From Tamarix chinensis (Eukaryota; Streptophyta; Magnoliopsida; Caryophyllales; Tamaricaceae), in assembly GCA_030549775.1 (NCBI GenBank), contig CM060171.1, positions 142,508,859 through 142,572,858 on the forward strand: a stretch of DNA of 64,000 nt, in the 5' to 3' direction. A program made the position numbers and the translations under genes. Positions 51,101 through 62,650 of the stretch are shown here, piece by piece (within the stretch, counting starts at the first letter, position 1; the number at the start of each line of letters is the position of its first letter). The notes below the pieces were generated by a model. The model saw nothing but the letters and a program-made list of their open reading frames with translations. It was not told the DNA's origin and made no database searches.

Positions 51101-54100
51101 TTAATCTTGTCCAGCGTATGCTGTATTCTGTGTGGTAATTTTATGTATGTATGAATTCATAGCCTCAATGCCAATGCATGTTAGTACGACGTTGAATATG
51201 ATATTTATTTGAGTGTGTGAAGGGTTGAGTATGGATTTAAAACTATTTGATACCTTATGCTGTATCCTTAAGTCATGGAATTATTCATGTGGGCCTGATT
51301 TATGGTCGGTTAAAATCCTTGAATAAGATACTAATAACTTAAAGTGAAAGATCACGTGAGTTGAGCCGAGGTGTAGGGTCCGTTCCACCGGACGATAATA
51401 GTGGCTCAGGTGTCCTGTCCCTGAGAGGTGATTCAAGCCGTTCCACCGGTTCAGAATAGTGGCTCAGGAGCGTTTTGCCTTGAGAGGTGTAGAGTCCGTT
51501 CCACCGGATGATAATAGTGGCTCAGGTGTCCTATCCCTGAGAGGTGCTTCAGCCTGTTCTACCGGATTAAGAATAGTGGGGCCCTATACTCAACGTGAAT
51601 AAGAATATGATATGAGATAAGTAATAAATAAGACACTAATTATTTAAAGTGGAAGATTACGTAAGTCAGGACCATATGTAGGGTCCGTTCCACCAGACGA
51701 TAATAGTGGCTCAGATGTGTTGTCCCTGAGAGGTGATTCCTGATGGAAATATGCCCTAGAACCAATCATATGTTATGATTTTTATTTGCATATTTAGTGA
51801 TTGTGCTTACTAATAAAAGCATCAATTGATGTTATTTATTCAAATGTTGTTATCCCTTTGAATAATTATTCTTTATGTAGATAATCAAGTATGTGACTGG
51901 ATTGTGGAACTCTACTAATAGATAGAAAGATTATTATTCAAGAACTGTCCCTAGTCTAATATCATCTAATTAAGGGATATTAGTGATTATAAGACTAGTA
52001 TGTTGATTAGTTGATGATCATGTTCCACTGATCATTGATATGAGATATCAAGCTAATAACATAGATACAAGTTATGGAACATGATATTGGACCAACCCAG
52101 TAGGAGGACACTACATTAAATATTGTGCAAAGTGTCATCAATGTTCTCCAAATAGTATATCGTCCTTTGACCTGAGATCTTTGTATTTGCCGATATAATG
52201 ATCATTCTGTTTTAACTTTACCAATCGTTACCCTTATTAGGGGTGATCATAAAGGTATTGATTAGACATGTTGCGAATCATATAGAGGCACGTAGTTGAT
52301 CAAGATAGGATTTGTCCCTCTCATGACACGAGAGAGATATCTTTGGGCCCCTAGACAAGTATGACTAATGTTAGCATGGCCATGTGCAAACGAGGTGTCA
52401 TTTGTTTAAGGTTAGTCTTACTTGGTGATCGAGAAAGAGTGTGATTGAACATAGCAAGGATGACACGACCAATGCCTTGTGTTCAATCTAAATATCGTGT
52501 GACAAAAGGATAAATATACGGGTTATTAATAGGTTATGTCGAGCATAGGACATTTGCGTAATTTGGGTAGTCATAACGTCTTGCTAGAGACCTCTTATGA
52601 TTTGTGGACCCGAAAGGAGTTTCGGTCCACTACCAATATTACATGAACCTACAGGCTCGCACATCGAACTAAATTGGATCAAAAAGATAAGATGAGATCT
52701 TAATATGATTAATATCTCATCAAGTCCAAGTGGTTTTAATGTGATTAAGGCCCAAGTCCAATGCCACTAGGTGGGCTAGAGTGTTAATATAAATACCCAA
52801 GCTAGGATTTTATTATATATACACCTCTTTGCTCTCTCTCTAAGTGTGAGAAAATAAACTAGCCACCAACGCTAATTATTCACAAAATTGAGAGAGTGTT
52901 CCATTGGCGCTAGCACGCTTCCTTAGTGGTCCAGATTCAAATTGTGTGGATACCGGTAGAGGTGTGACGCAATTCGCACTCGCTCGCTTAAAGGAGATTG
53001 AAATCTAGCAATTGAAATAAACTCAATTGGATCAAGAAATCAATCAAACCATTAACAACTTCAAGCCGATTCTGATTCAATTGTAACCTAGTCTGGGTGA
53101 CTAGCAGGTTCATCTTTAATCTAGCATATGTTCCTGTTAAATTTAGCCTTTGATTTTATTCTGTTGCGTTGTATTTCGCTTGGCTAAATTCCTATAATTC
53201 AAGTCGTTCCATCGGTTCAAAATAGTGGCTCAGGACCATTTTGCCCTGAGAGGTGTAGGATTTGTTCCACCGGATGATAATAGTAGCTCGAGAGTGTTGT
53301 CCTCGAGAGGTGCTTCAGACCGTTCCACCGGTTTAAGAATAGTGGGGTCCCTGAAATCATCATAAATAAATAAAATTGGATGTCATAATGATTATTATTG
53401 GATTGTTGGATTAGTGTTACTTAGCATGCGATCGTGATTTCTTGTACGCTTATATCTTATGTGTCGTCATGTTTAGTAATATATTCATAAGTATGAATAT
53501 GTGACCCTATTTTCTATTGTATTTAATACATTTATAATTGAGCATGAGAATTGTAAGTTAGAGTCTTTCATATCTTATGTGTTTCATGTTTCCTTCCATG
53601 AGTTGGGTAGTCTTGATTTACTCAGTACCGGACCCGTACTGATGCTACCTTGGTTGAATGGGTCCTATGATGATCCACTAAAGGTGGGGAGTAGACCTCT
53701 TGTGCAGGTTTGAGATTGGATATTGTATTTGGGTGGAAGACTTGGCTTAAGATAGTAGGCAATCTGGAATTTGATCTATCGGGATTTGTCATATTTAACT
53801 GTATTTGTTTTTGGAAGTTACAAGTGTTGTATTTAAAATTTCATGGGTATTGTAATTAACTTTCAATTTTCTCATACTCTGATAAGCTTTTAAAATTCGG
53901 ATTTATTTCATAGGTTCCGCTGATTAATTCAGCGATGATTTTATTCAGTGAATTTATTCACTTGCCATCTGCCTATGGATATCTCCTTGTGGGATTTTAT
54001 CCTTACGGCATAGATGTTTGAAATTCTGTTTGACGGGTTTTAGCCTTGCATCTAGCATGAGATACATGGTGGACATTTATCTTGTGTTAGATGTGGCGGT

Positions 54101-54175
54101 AACATTCCCCAAATTTTATTATAGCTTCCGCTTTATTCTTTTAAATTTTTTTAGGAGTGAATTTTGGGTGTTACA
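48176..54175 (-). mobile_element. solo LTR-like element in minus orientation, 6.0 kb including a copia LTR
   Basis: On the minus strand it begins TGTAACACCCAAAATTCACT (at 54175), runs through AATGTTACCGCCACATCTAA, and ends at 48176 with ...ACGGGGTAGTACA. Perfect duplication CTTTC (48171-48175, 54176-54180). Hairpin repeats appear as GTTCCACCGGATGATAATAGTGG at 51370-51720 and, beyond the copia insertion, at 53200-53350. A GC-rich block at 49040-49400 corresponds to the purine-rich (minus-strand) block of its relatives. 49400-50940 is AT-rich with recurring AAAACCCTAATT words. No gag-pol. Confidence 0.8.
51741..53196 (+). mobile_element. solo LTR of a Ty1-copia retrotransposon, 1456 bp
   Basis: The start TGATGGAAATATGCCCTAGA, followed by ATTTTTATTTGCATATTTAG, matches the well-known plant copia LTR opening TGTTGGAAATATGCCC. 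It is flanked by ATTCC (51736-51740) and ATTCA (53197-53201), and it interrupts the sequence GAGGTGATTCAAGYCGTTCC that is intact at 51425. A TATA-like ATATAAATA lies near 52788. No internal region remains, which implies recombination between two LTRs. Confidence 0.8.
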
Positions 54176-54420
54176 CTTTCACCCTCTAACCAAATGGTAG
54201 TTATGTAGAAACATACTTGATAATCACTAGTAAACCACTAATACTTAAGTACATGTGTCCCCTACTGGCCAATGATTCAAACTTACATATAGTAAGATAA
54301 GGTTCTCAAGTTCCGACACACCCATATTATTTTTATTGAAACATTACTTTTGGTTTAACAATGGGAAAACACACGTGATAGTCACCGGTAAATCGTTAAT
54401 TATTAAGTATGTGTACCCCT

Positions 54421-54554
54421 ATAGGCCAGTTGACCAGACTAGTATAGAATAGATATAGGGTCATCTGGTTCTAAAAATATCACACCTATAGGCCAGTTGA
54501 CCAGACTAGTATAGAATAGATATAGGGTCATCTGGTTCTAAAAAAATCACACCA
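54421..54554. repeat. recent 67-bp tandem duplication
   Basis: Two adjacent 67-bp copies (ATAGGCCAGTTGACCAGACT...) differ at only two bases. A more diverged relative precedes them near 54190-54310. Confidence 0.92.
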
Positions 54555-55093
54555 TTTTTAGAAGAAAAAAAACATTTACAACACTTGCAATCACTTTAGT
54601 TCTGACTCATGCGACCTTATGCTTTAAATATTAATGTCTTATTTGATCATTAGCCAAACATTTAGCGGATAGAAATGCACTAATTGATTAATTTCATTAA
54701 CTTCACTTCCACTTGTTATCAATGTCAATTATCACAAGGGATTTCACCTTACACTTGTTACATGAATTACCGATTATTATTAAATTCACTTTGATAGTTG
54801 TTATTATTTATAACACTTAAAAATCATACCGTGGTTAATCAAATCAACACATTATGATCACATAAACAAATGATAAGGCATAATTATAGAAATATAACAA
54901 GTAAAATATGAGAAATTACACTAGTGAGAAGACCATAACTTCACAAAAGTCTAATTCATAATTAACTCATAATTCCACCCATAAAACTCACCAAATTTAA
55001 CGCAACAATCCAGTATATAATATTAAGCACTTTACCCAAAAAGTAGGATTCAACTCTAACATTTTATATGTAAAATATTGAATATACCCCTTA

Positions 55094-55472
55094 TGCTTTG
55101 TTTGATTTGGGGTGAACGAGAGTTAATGGAGGTGAATCAATTTATATACCCTGTTTGGAAATGGATTTTGTTAACCTCGACTAAGTGAATCAAAGCTGAA
55201 GTTTTACATTCATTTACCCTAGTTAACCTCATTTTTGTTAACCTCTAATTTAGGGGGTAATGGAGGTAAAAGTAAAAATATAAGTAAATTTACAACGATT
55301 AACCTCAATCTAAATGAGAATTTTAAAACATTCATCCTGATTCGCCCAAGTTAGGTTAATATTATCAAAATAATATTTTAAAGCAGTCACCTCGATTCAC
55401 CTCTACTCTTTTAACGTAAGTTAATTTTTAATATTTGCTCTCACTCTGATTCACCTCGGTCCAAAGAGACCA
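55094..55472. mobile_element. Harbinger/Tourist-like MITE, 379 bp
   Basis: Ends TGCTTTGTTTGATTTGGGGT and, reversed, TGGTCTCTTTGGACCGAGGT form a diverged inverted repeat that continues into GTGAA. Flanked by TTA (55091-55093, 55473-55475), the PIF/Harbinger target. The inside repeats GGTTAACCTC-type words. No coding. Confidence 0.6.
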
Positions 55473-57150
55473 TTAGGGTTACTCATCTCATTTTAAGCCA
55501 TTTCACATAAAACTTCCACTATGATACTAATAATTGACCCAACACTCTACATATCACACTTATCATATTTTAATAAAAATATCACATAAAACCTACCTTT
55601 TTTTATTTAATAAAAAATAACCATTTTATCCTTATTCTACCTAAACACCTCAAATATTATTAGATCCCAATATTAACCTATACTTTATCAAACCCTGACA
55701 TATTATATATCAAAATTTTTGTAAAAACTTGAATGGCTGCAATGACATGCTTATTTTTCACAAAAGCTCACTATTATGACCAAATACCCTTATGATTGAT
55801 TTAAGTTATAAACACACAAACTTCAACATTCACCAAACCTTACAAATTTCACACACAACCTCCCATGTAATATTAAACACCCAAAAATATAACTATCTTA
55901 GGTTAAATCACTCAAATTTTCCACAAGAAGGCCAAGTGCCAATAACTCCTAAGGCAAAAGAATCACTTCCAAATCACTCCATAACACAAGATTTACAATA
56001 CTACCTAATCACATGATTAAAATATTCAGCAATCTGCTTAACAAAATAATAATAATAAAAACATTATGCTCTAAAGTTTGAAATAGAACACAACATGTCT
56101 GTAGCATGGTATTTTCATATAAAAACATAAAATCACACGCTTTCATGAAAATCACAATAATACATAAGTACGAGCTCATAAATTTCTTAAAAATGATTTT
56201 ACAAGTAGAGCAAACTATCATGGTAATTAAACAAAACACACGCACACAACATCAAAAATACCTCAATAAAGCTACACCGATCTCCTATTTCAACTACACC
56301 ATAGGATCACCTAAACCAAATCATAAAGTTAGATAATAGTGAGGAAAATAAAGGATTTAATTTTTTTAAAAGGAAATTTTAAAAGGATAAAGGACAAACT
56401 TTTGATGCTAAAAAGGTGAGATTGAGAAAACAAGAAGAGTAACTTCACATTCTACGACATTAATCCACTTTTCCTTAATAAATAAACACCAATGAACTAA
56501 AGTTTAAATTTAAGAAGTAAGAAGTGTAAGAGAAAAATAAAATTAAAGGAAAAGGGGATGATAAATATAAAGGGAGCTCAAGAATGACCAAAGAACAGTT
56601 CAAGAATAAGATGAGAGGAGGGAGGAGGGAGGAGGGAGCAAAAGTGGAAGAATGAAAAATTGGTTAAGTGTAAAAATGCACCTAAAGAGGGCATATGAAC
56701 CTTGTGGTGGTCAAAAAGGAGGGAGGAGAGAGAGTGGATACCAAATTTAGAGATATTTTTCAAGTTATGAAGGGGGTGGAGTGTGGAGAAAAGGTATGGC
56801 AATGTAATGGTGTAAGAGAGTGGTTCATGTGTGCACGTTGGTTGAATTATGAAAAAAAATGTGGTTGAATGAAATAGGAAAATGTTAAGTTTGGTTAGGG
56901 AGGTAAGGGTGATGAACTTTCGGGTAAACTTTGACCATAAAAGACCAATAAAAATTAAAGATAATTTAGATAAGATAGAAAGCCTAATAAATAGGTAAAA
57001 ATTGGAAAAATAATCAAATAATTTTCAAGAAGTATAACCGAATTAGGAAAAGATGATAAGTTAATCTAGGAACCCAAATATATAAAAATATTGAACATAT
57101 CACTAGATTTGGATTCAAAAGGAATGAAGATAAACAAGATACCGCGTAAT

Positions 57151-59863
57151 CACCCAACTCTGGTCAATCTAAGAAGGCTGGCAGTTGATCGTCGGGTGCA
57201 CTAGCTAAGCGTGTTTGGTTGGTTAACCAAAGACAACGCTCGATCGAACATCATATATTTGAAATAAATTGAGGGTTGTGAAGGGTTTTGATCTAAAACA
57301 ACGGGTTTAGAGATTAAGATAAGGCGACTAATGCATGTTAAGGTGTTGTTGAAGGACTAAGAGAGCTATCACCTAGAATTTATAGATAAATTTTGGTTAA
57401 TAAAAGCCCCAATGTCTGAGAGGATGTTTTCACCCTAAATTTTGGAAGTTAGGGGTTCAGTGGGAGCAACGATAAAGTAATTCGAGGGAACCTTGACTGA
57501 TAGGAAACATTATTACTCTTTATGAGTTTATTCTCCATTTTAATGTTTTGAATCTTCTCCGCAAGGAGCCCAAATCGGTGATTAGTGACATTGGTACTAA
57601 ATTTGGGATTGTTTGTAGATAGAGGGTTATTCTTGGAAGAGGTCTATTCCACAAACTATTCATCTTTGAGCAGAAGATGAATTTTATTTATTGTAATTAA
57701 AATATGTTGTACATCAATGTAAGTTGGTGTAAATGGATAGATAAGGCCCCACAATAGGCAGCGAGTTGTAAACATTTGAAATCTACAATCAAAGAATTAA
57801 TCAACTTCAGGTGAGGCACTGTTGATCTACCAACACAAAAGATATAACTAGCACTTATAATGTCAAAGGGGAACTAGTTTGATGTTGGCTCAAGGGAAAT
57901 TCAACACTTAAGTCAATAATGTATAAAATTGATAGTAACAAAAGATAAAGGTTGGATTGACATAGTTACAGGACTATTGGGACATGGTTGATGGAGATGA
58001 TGGAAGGATCAAGGACCTTTAGTGAATATGTTTATAAGGTACCCTAAGGACCTTAATGAGAGCTGTGTGTGCCCATTGAGCTTAGTTGTAATAAAGTTGT
58101 TGTGTAATATATACCTATACAAGGTGATTGTTAGTGATGAATTTGATTCCTTATAAGGTCTAATGATCCCCTTATTTATAAAGGTTGGAGGGTTGTAACT
58201 TACGTCCTGAGAGTCAGGGTTAGGCTACAATTGGTATCAATGATTGCTAAGAAATCAGATGATATAGAGTATTCCTAGAAAACTAATTCTCATTTGTATC
58301 ACTCATGTATTCCGTTGTGGGTAAATTAGGTGTAAGGGAAAACTAGGTTATGAGATCCTTAAGTTTCTGTAATGACTTGTGTAATGAGCCATGGTAGTTG
58401 GGTCTAGTGTGACATTTTTCATGTTTTGTGACCGTTTAGTGAGTAAAAACACATTTGGGTCTTTCATGGAGTAAATTGGGATGAGCAACCCGATTTATTC
58501 TTCCAAAACAACATCAATAACAACTTTTACAAACAATGTTTAATAATAAAGTATAATGATACCAACGATATGGATATAATAATTATATATAGCAAATTAT
58601 GTAATTAATAGTAATTTTGATGACACAAAACAATTAACGAATAATGAAAGTGCGAGACAAGAACAACTCCACTTAAATAGGCAAGACCGAAGATGAACAC
58701 TATACACAAAATAAAATGAAAAACTAAGGACGTCAACAAATATAGTGTAAGAGACATGACACTTCTAAACCTTTAGGATAGGGAGAAAATACTATATATT
58801 TACATGCACACTACCTAAATCTCCTTTCTTCTTACCCATGACCGTAAATATGCTCTTGTTAAACCCTAATTTAATTAAATATAGTGTGATTGCCTCATTT
58901 AAACTTTTATGCCTCTTAACATGATCTCATACCAAATTTTTACTAACTCATTTGTCTAAAATGTCTCACATGTTTAGACCACTAATTATCAATATCATGC
59001 AACTTACATTTAATACTAGTCATTTTCATCTTGTCCTCTATTACCTCGATTGTTATATTTTTTTATTACTTGATTGAGTAATGCTTCACATCCAACATAA
59101 CATTCACACATACACCACAATCATCATATTACATTAGGTTAACTTCACTAGCAACATCATATTCATACCCCATACATTGTATTGATTCAGATTCCATACA
59201 ATAAATCTTTTCCATAAGCATCAATGGTATCATATTCTCACACAATACTATAAAAGCACAAAAATATTTTTTCAACCAACGTTCAAACTATGGAAGATGC
59301 CATCACTAATTTATTTATTACCATGTTTAAATACTTCAACTACTTATAACTATCATCATTTTTTTCTTTATATATTATATGCCCCAATTCTAACTTATGA
59401 GGTAGAAATGTAACTAACTCACATAAAGTTGTGGCCCTTGACCATTAAAATGAAATTGGGAGTAAATACATGATTTCATGTTCAAATGTTTCATAAAATA
59501 TCAAAATATATGTTTCAAATTGCGAAAGTTTTAGGCCATTAAAACCTTCCCCCTATGGATTGTATATAGACTTTATGATCATTATTGGGTAATATGTTAA
59601 AGAAAAGATAGAGATGCATTATAAAAGATAAAAGATAATACTTTTTTCTTTCAATCTCGTGTATATACATGCAAAGATACAAGGGAAATATTTTTTTGAT
59701 TTGATAAAGTGTATGTTTGACAACCCATATTATTCATTACTTTCAAATGGTATAACATGTTAATTTTTTCCAAAACTACTCAAAAAATTATCATAAATTA
59801 CAATAAGTCAACTACAAACAAAAAAAACTAATATTAATTAAAGCACATACCAAAAAATATCAG

Positions 59864-59905
<42 letters not shown>

Positions 59906-60180
59906 TCATATTAGATATTGATTTACCAAATAGAAAGCATGTAATCTTTTGCACATTCATTACCTAACCCTTTGTATTTATTTGTATGTTAAAGAAATTC
60001 ATAATTTCATTTAATTCACCCACAAAATATCACTTAAGAAAAGAAAAAGAAATATTTGGTACACAAGATTTTGAGCAAAAAAATTATTAGTGGGCTATAT
60101 GTTTTTTTTTTTTTTCATATTGAAAATCATTTCTTATGATAAGTCCAAATCCATTTTCCCCTTGACAATATTTTTAAATT
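57151..60180. other. AT-rich intergenic DNA with possible retroelement remains
   Basis: No readable gene. ATTGGTATCAATGATTGC at 58227-58244 resembles a mutated initiator-tRNA primer-binding site next to a CA end, so 57150-58225 may be an old LTR. 58480-60180 is featureless AT-rich DNA with an (AAT)n run. Confidence 0.4.
59864..59904 (+). repeat. (AAT)n microsatellite
   Basis: About 13 AAT units in AT-rich intergenic DNA. Confidence 0.9.
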
Positions 60181-60194
60181 AAGCAACTTTTGAA

Positions 60195-60290
60195 AGAGTT
60201 TTGGGCTAGTAGTGAAGTGTGTTGGTGCCAAGATGTATAGCTAGGTTTGAGTCCCTATCTCCAATTCTTTGTTGGCACATTAATTCGGTA
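60195..60290 (+). mobile_element. possible tRNA-derived SINE fragment
   Basis: TTTTGGGCTAGTAGTGAAGT resembles a pol III A box, and GGTTTGAGTCC 40 bp on resembles a B box (GGTTCRANYCC). No poly(A) end or duplication could be fixed. Tentative. Confidence 0.25.
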
Positions 60291-60399
60291 GGTCAGAGTG
60301 TGATTAGCTTTGGTTAAGCATGTTTCCTCTCCTACATTATGTTATTCTCATGATTATCGGTCTTTGCATGAATTTTTGTTGGCAATAAAAGTAAGCTTC

Positions 60400-61668
60400 G
60401 GTTTCTTGGAAGACTCTTTGATTGCTAAAGAAAGATTGAGGTGTTGGGCTAGAGGATATATATACTTGGAACTCAGCTTACTAATGTAAATATATTTGAT
60501 TCATATGAGATGAGAAAGAATCCATATGGACTAAGTGGATTCATACTATCTCAAGAATTAGTCCTTAGAACACATCTCCTTTAATGAATAAGCCTCGTAC
60601 AATCAAGCAACAAATTATGAGTACTGTGGACTATTATCATGCAATGTGTTATCTTTTATGTTCGTGGGTGTTACTCCAAGGAATCTTCACGCAAGTTGCC
60701 TGCAACTATTTCAGAGTGAAAACTACTAGATGGAGAGAATACCCGGTAGTTTGAAAAGGTTGTAGTACCACACGATACTCATTTATTTTTTTAGCCTACA
60801 ACCTTGAAGAGATTAAATATGAGGGATCAACTTGCTTTCCTTTTTTGCATCCTTGTATGCTCGATATATAGCACAAATTATGAGTCTCACTCCCATTTAT
60901 TTTTTGATTGCTCTATTATTTCTACTATTTGACAAGAGATTAGATCTTGACTTGGAATTGCATGAGGTTCCACTTAGGGATGACAAAAATCCTTAAGAGT
61001 TCGGAGCTCTGTCAGGAATTCTCCGTTGAAATCAGATTCGAGGGTGAGTTCGGGTTTGGAAAATTTTTTAGGGATGGGAATGGTGTCCCTTCTCCGAACT
61101 CACCAATATATAAATATACATATATATACATACATATATAAATACTTACATTCATACATAAATATATTATAACATTATATTTTTTCGAAAAAAATAACAA
61201 AATAAGAATAAAAAGGAAAATAATTTATTAAAAATTTTAGGTATGAAGTGAGGATGGGGATATATTTCCCATAAAAGTCGGACGGAAAATCCCTATTAGT
61301 AAAATTAAGGGAATAGAACAGATTCGGGAGTGATGATTTATTTTGAGTTTGGAGATGGGGATAGCATATCTGTTGCCGTCTCTAGTTCCGCTACTCTTCA
61401 TAGTGCAATCCGAAGTCTTAGAAAGATAAATAGAGACTTCAAGTTGACCACTAAAGCTCGCAACCTAACCCTTGCTTTCAGAACTTACCTAGTTTGGAGA
61501 GTCAGGAATGAATCAACCTTTAACTTCAAAGACCTATATATTAAGGGTTTGATTGTACATATCAAAAAGTATGTAAATAGAGCTTTATATTTTAACAACC
61601 CTTTTGTAAATCTCAGATTTAGGTCTCATCTTTCGATTATGTACCCTATATCGGGTGCTTATCTGTAA
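60400..61668 (+). pseudogene. LINE reverse-transcriptase C-terminal fragment, split by a MITE
   Basis: Plus-strand remains of a plant L1-type ORF2 end. The part before the MITE includes NPYGLSGFILSQE, LKRLNMRDQLAF and the zinc-binding block YESHSHLFFDCSIIS. The part after it reads TLHSAIRSLRKINRDFKLTT, KARNLTLAFRTYLVWRVRNE and VHIKKYVNRALY, the usual C-terminal block. Cutting out 60975-61384 and one target copy joins GIA-stop-GST to TLHSAI in frame. Several stops show that it is dead. It ends at a stop near 61668, beside the 3' end of the small gene on the other strand. Confidence 0.78.
60975..61384. mobile_element. hAT-like MITE, 410 bp
   Basis: Ends TAGGGATGACAAAAATCC and, reversed, TAGAGACGGCAACAGATA form a short inverted repeat of the TAGGGRYGGCAA type. 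Flanked by GTTCCACT (60967-60974) and GTTCCGCT (61385-61392), 8 bp with one mismatch. Inside are GGGTTTGGAAAATTTTTTAGG...GGGGAT words and (TA)n. No coding. Confidence 0.75.
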
Positions 61669-61734
61669 GATTCCAAAAGTTACTGAAAATTTTCGTTCTT
61701 AAGAATCATTTGAATAACTAAAACAGAAGAAATA

Positions 61735-62062
61735 ACATTTTTTGTATTCACGCATTCTGGTTTATTTGGTACTATCTATTTGTACAAAAATGGTTGGGAA
61801 GCAAAGCATGGTTTGGGAAAGAAATGATAGGAGGGGGGGGGGGGGGGGGAACCATGAATACAGCAAACTAGGCATACAAACACCGCAGTTCTACTAGTAG
61901 GAACTAGGAGGAAGAAACAACAGCAAACAAGACGCAACTCGATGAATGTATATGGACGGATGTATGTCAAAAAATCAAAAAAAAAAAAAGTAGATAAAAG
62001 ATTTTGACCATCGCTAGCTAGAGATCCATATCTATATCTATATCTATCTGTCTATATATATA
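61735..62062 (-). terminator. 3'UTR and poly(A) signal of the small gene
   Basis: AATAAA on the minus strand (61761-61766) lies about 20 nt before a likely cleavage site near 61740. The 3'UTR contains (ATCT)n-like repeats at 62028-62060, a T-rich tract, and a 17-base C run (G run on the plus strand, 61833-61849). Confidence 0.55.
61833..61849 (+). repeat. 17-base homopolymer G run
   Basis: Uninterrupted G run on the plus strand, a poly-C in the predicted 3'UTR. Long G/C homopolymers are rare in AT-rich plant DNA and are prone to sequencing error. Confidence 0.9.
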
Positions 62063-62224
62063 TCAGTGTGAGAGAATCCGTTGATTTACATCAATAAGTT
62101 CCTCCTGTAATTGTAGAGAACTGGCAAGTTCCTCAGCGACGAAGACAACCGCGCCAAGAAACCCACTCAAAGCGATCCATACCATCTTCGCGAACCAAAT
62201 TGACATGCCTGGTATCATTGCCAT
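62063..62224 (-). CDS. small one-helix membrane protein, 53 aa
   Basis: The open frame starts MAMIPGMSIWFAKMVWIALS and has one hydrophobic segment (about residues 14-30) followed by an acidic tail with EELASSL and EELIDVNQ. Support for a real gene comes from its surroundings on the minus strand: a 5' leader exon (about 62650-62540) with no ATG, a strong donor AAGG/GTAAGG at 62540/62539, a strong acceptor (T-run then GCAG) at 62304, an exon starting at 62303, and AATAAA downstream. The ATG at 62224 is the first in the spliced leader. I recall plant small proteins with a similar MVW.ALSG core but cannot name the family; the function is unknown. The last 17 residues could come from intron read-through if a further splice exists. 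Confidence 0.6.
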   Translation of the reverse strand: MAMIPGMSIWFAKMVWIALSGFLGAVVFVAEELASSLQLQEELIDVNQRILSH

Positions 62225-62303
62225 TAAATTATTCTTCGCTAAGCCACACCACCTATGACCTACCTCACCTCCTCCCCGCAGGTTCGGTACCACCCTGGCG
62301 CGC

Positions 62304-62496
62304 CTGCAAAAAAAAGCAAGCTAATCTCCCCGCCTTAAGTACTTACACTACTACACAGATCATCAGATCACACATCGGATCCATTAACGTCAAATTAAAC
62401 TGGAAAAAAGAAGCAAACACGGTTGCCATGCCTGCCGCGCGCAGCTATATCATAAAACGATAAAACCGCATCCATCGAATTAATTAGGTACAACGA

Positions 62497-62531
<35 letters not shown>

Positions 62532-62539
62532 CGCCTTAC
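62304..62539 (-). other. 5'UTR intron of the small gene
   Basis: 236 bp, bounded by GTAAGG and a polypyrimidine-GCAG acceptor. Contains the (GA)n run at 62501-62529 (CT on the sense strand), just after the donor. Leader introns of this kind often raise expression of plant genes. Confidence 0.6.
62501..62529 (+). repeat. (GA)n microsatellite
   Basis: About 14 AG units inside the leader intron of the small minus-strand gene. Confidence 0.92.
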
Positions 62540-62540
62540 C

Positions 62541-62650
62541 CTTAAAGCAACAACCTGTGTAGTGAGACTGTGAGAGTACTGAGTAGCGACTGCCGGTTGT
62601 TGATTTTCGGCAAACCCGCCGCCTATACAACAAAGCTGTCAGAGCAGAGA
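62541..62650 (-). promoter_or_regulatory. 5' leader exon and promoter-proximal region of the small gene
   Basis: ATG-free, moderately GC sequence (GTTTGCCGAAAATCAACAAC...ACACAGGTTGTTGC) ending in a consensus donor. A weak TATA-like TGTATAGG lies at about 62620-62628. The start site is inferred. Confidence 0.4.

Larger units (their letters stand above)
54181..57150. other. decayed repeat region, probably an old LTR
   Basis: It starts just past the minus-strand element and resembles a long LTR in composition: CACTAGTAAACCACTAAT repeats, AT-rich middle, purine-rich block 56330-56900. No clear terminus was found. A tandem duplication and a MITE within it are listed separately. Confidence 0.4.

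Noticed and set aside
61330..61668. possible independent 112-residue plus-strand gene
   Set aside because: Its first part is MITE sequence and the rest is the LINE C-terminal block. The start codon is created by the insertion.
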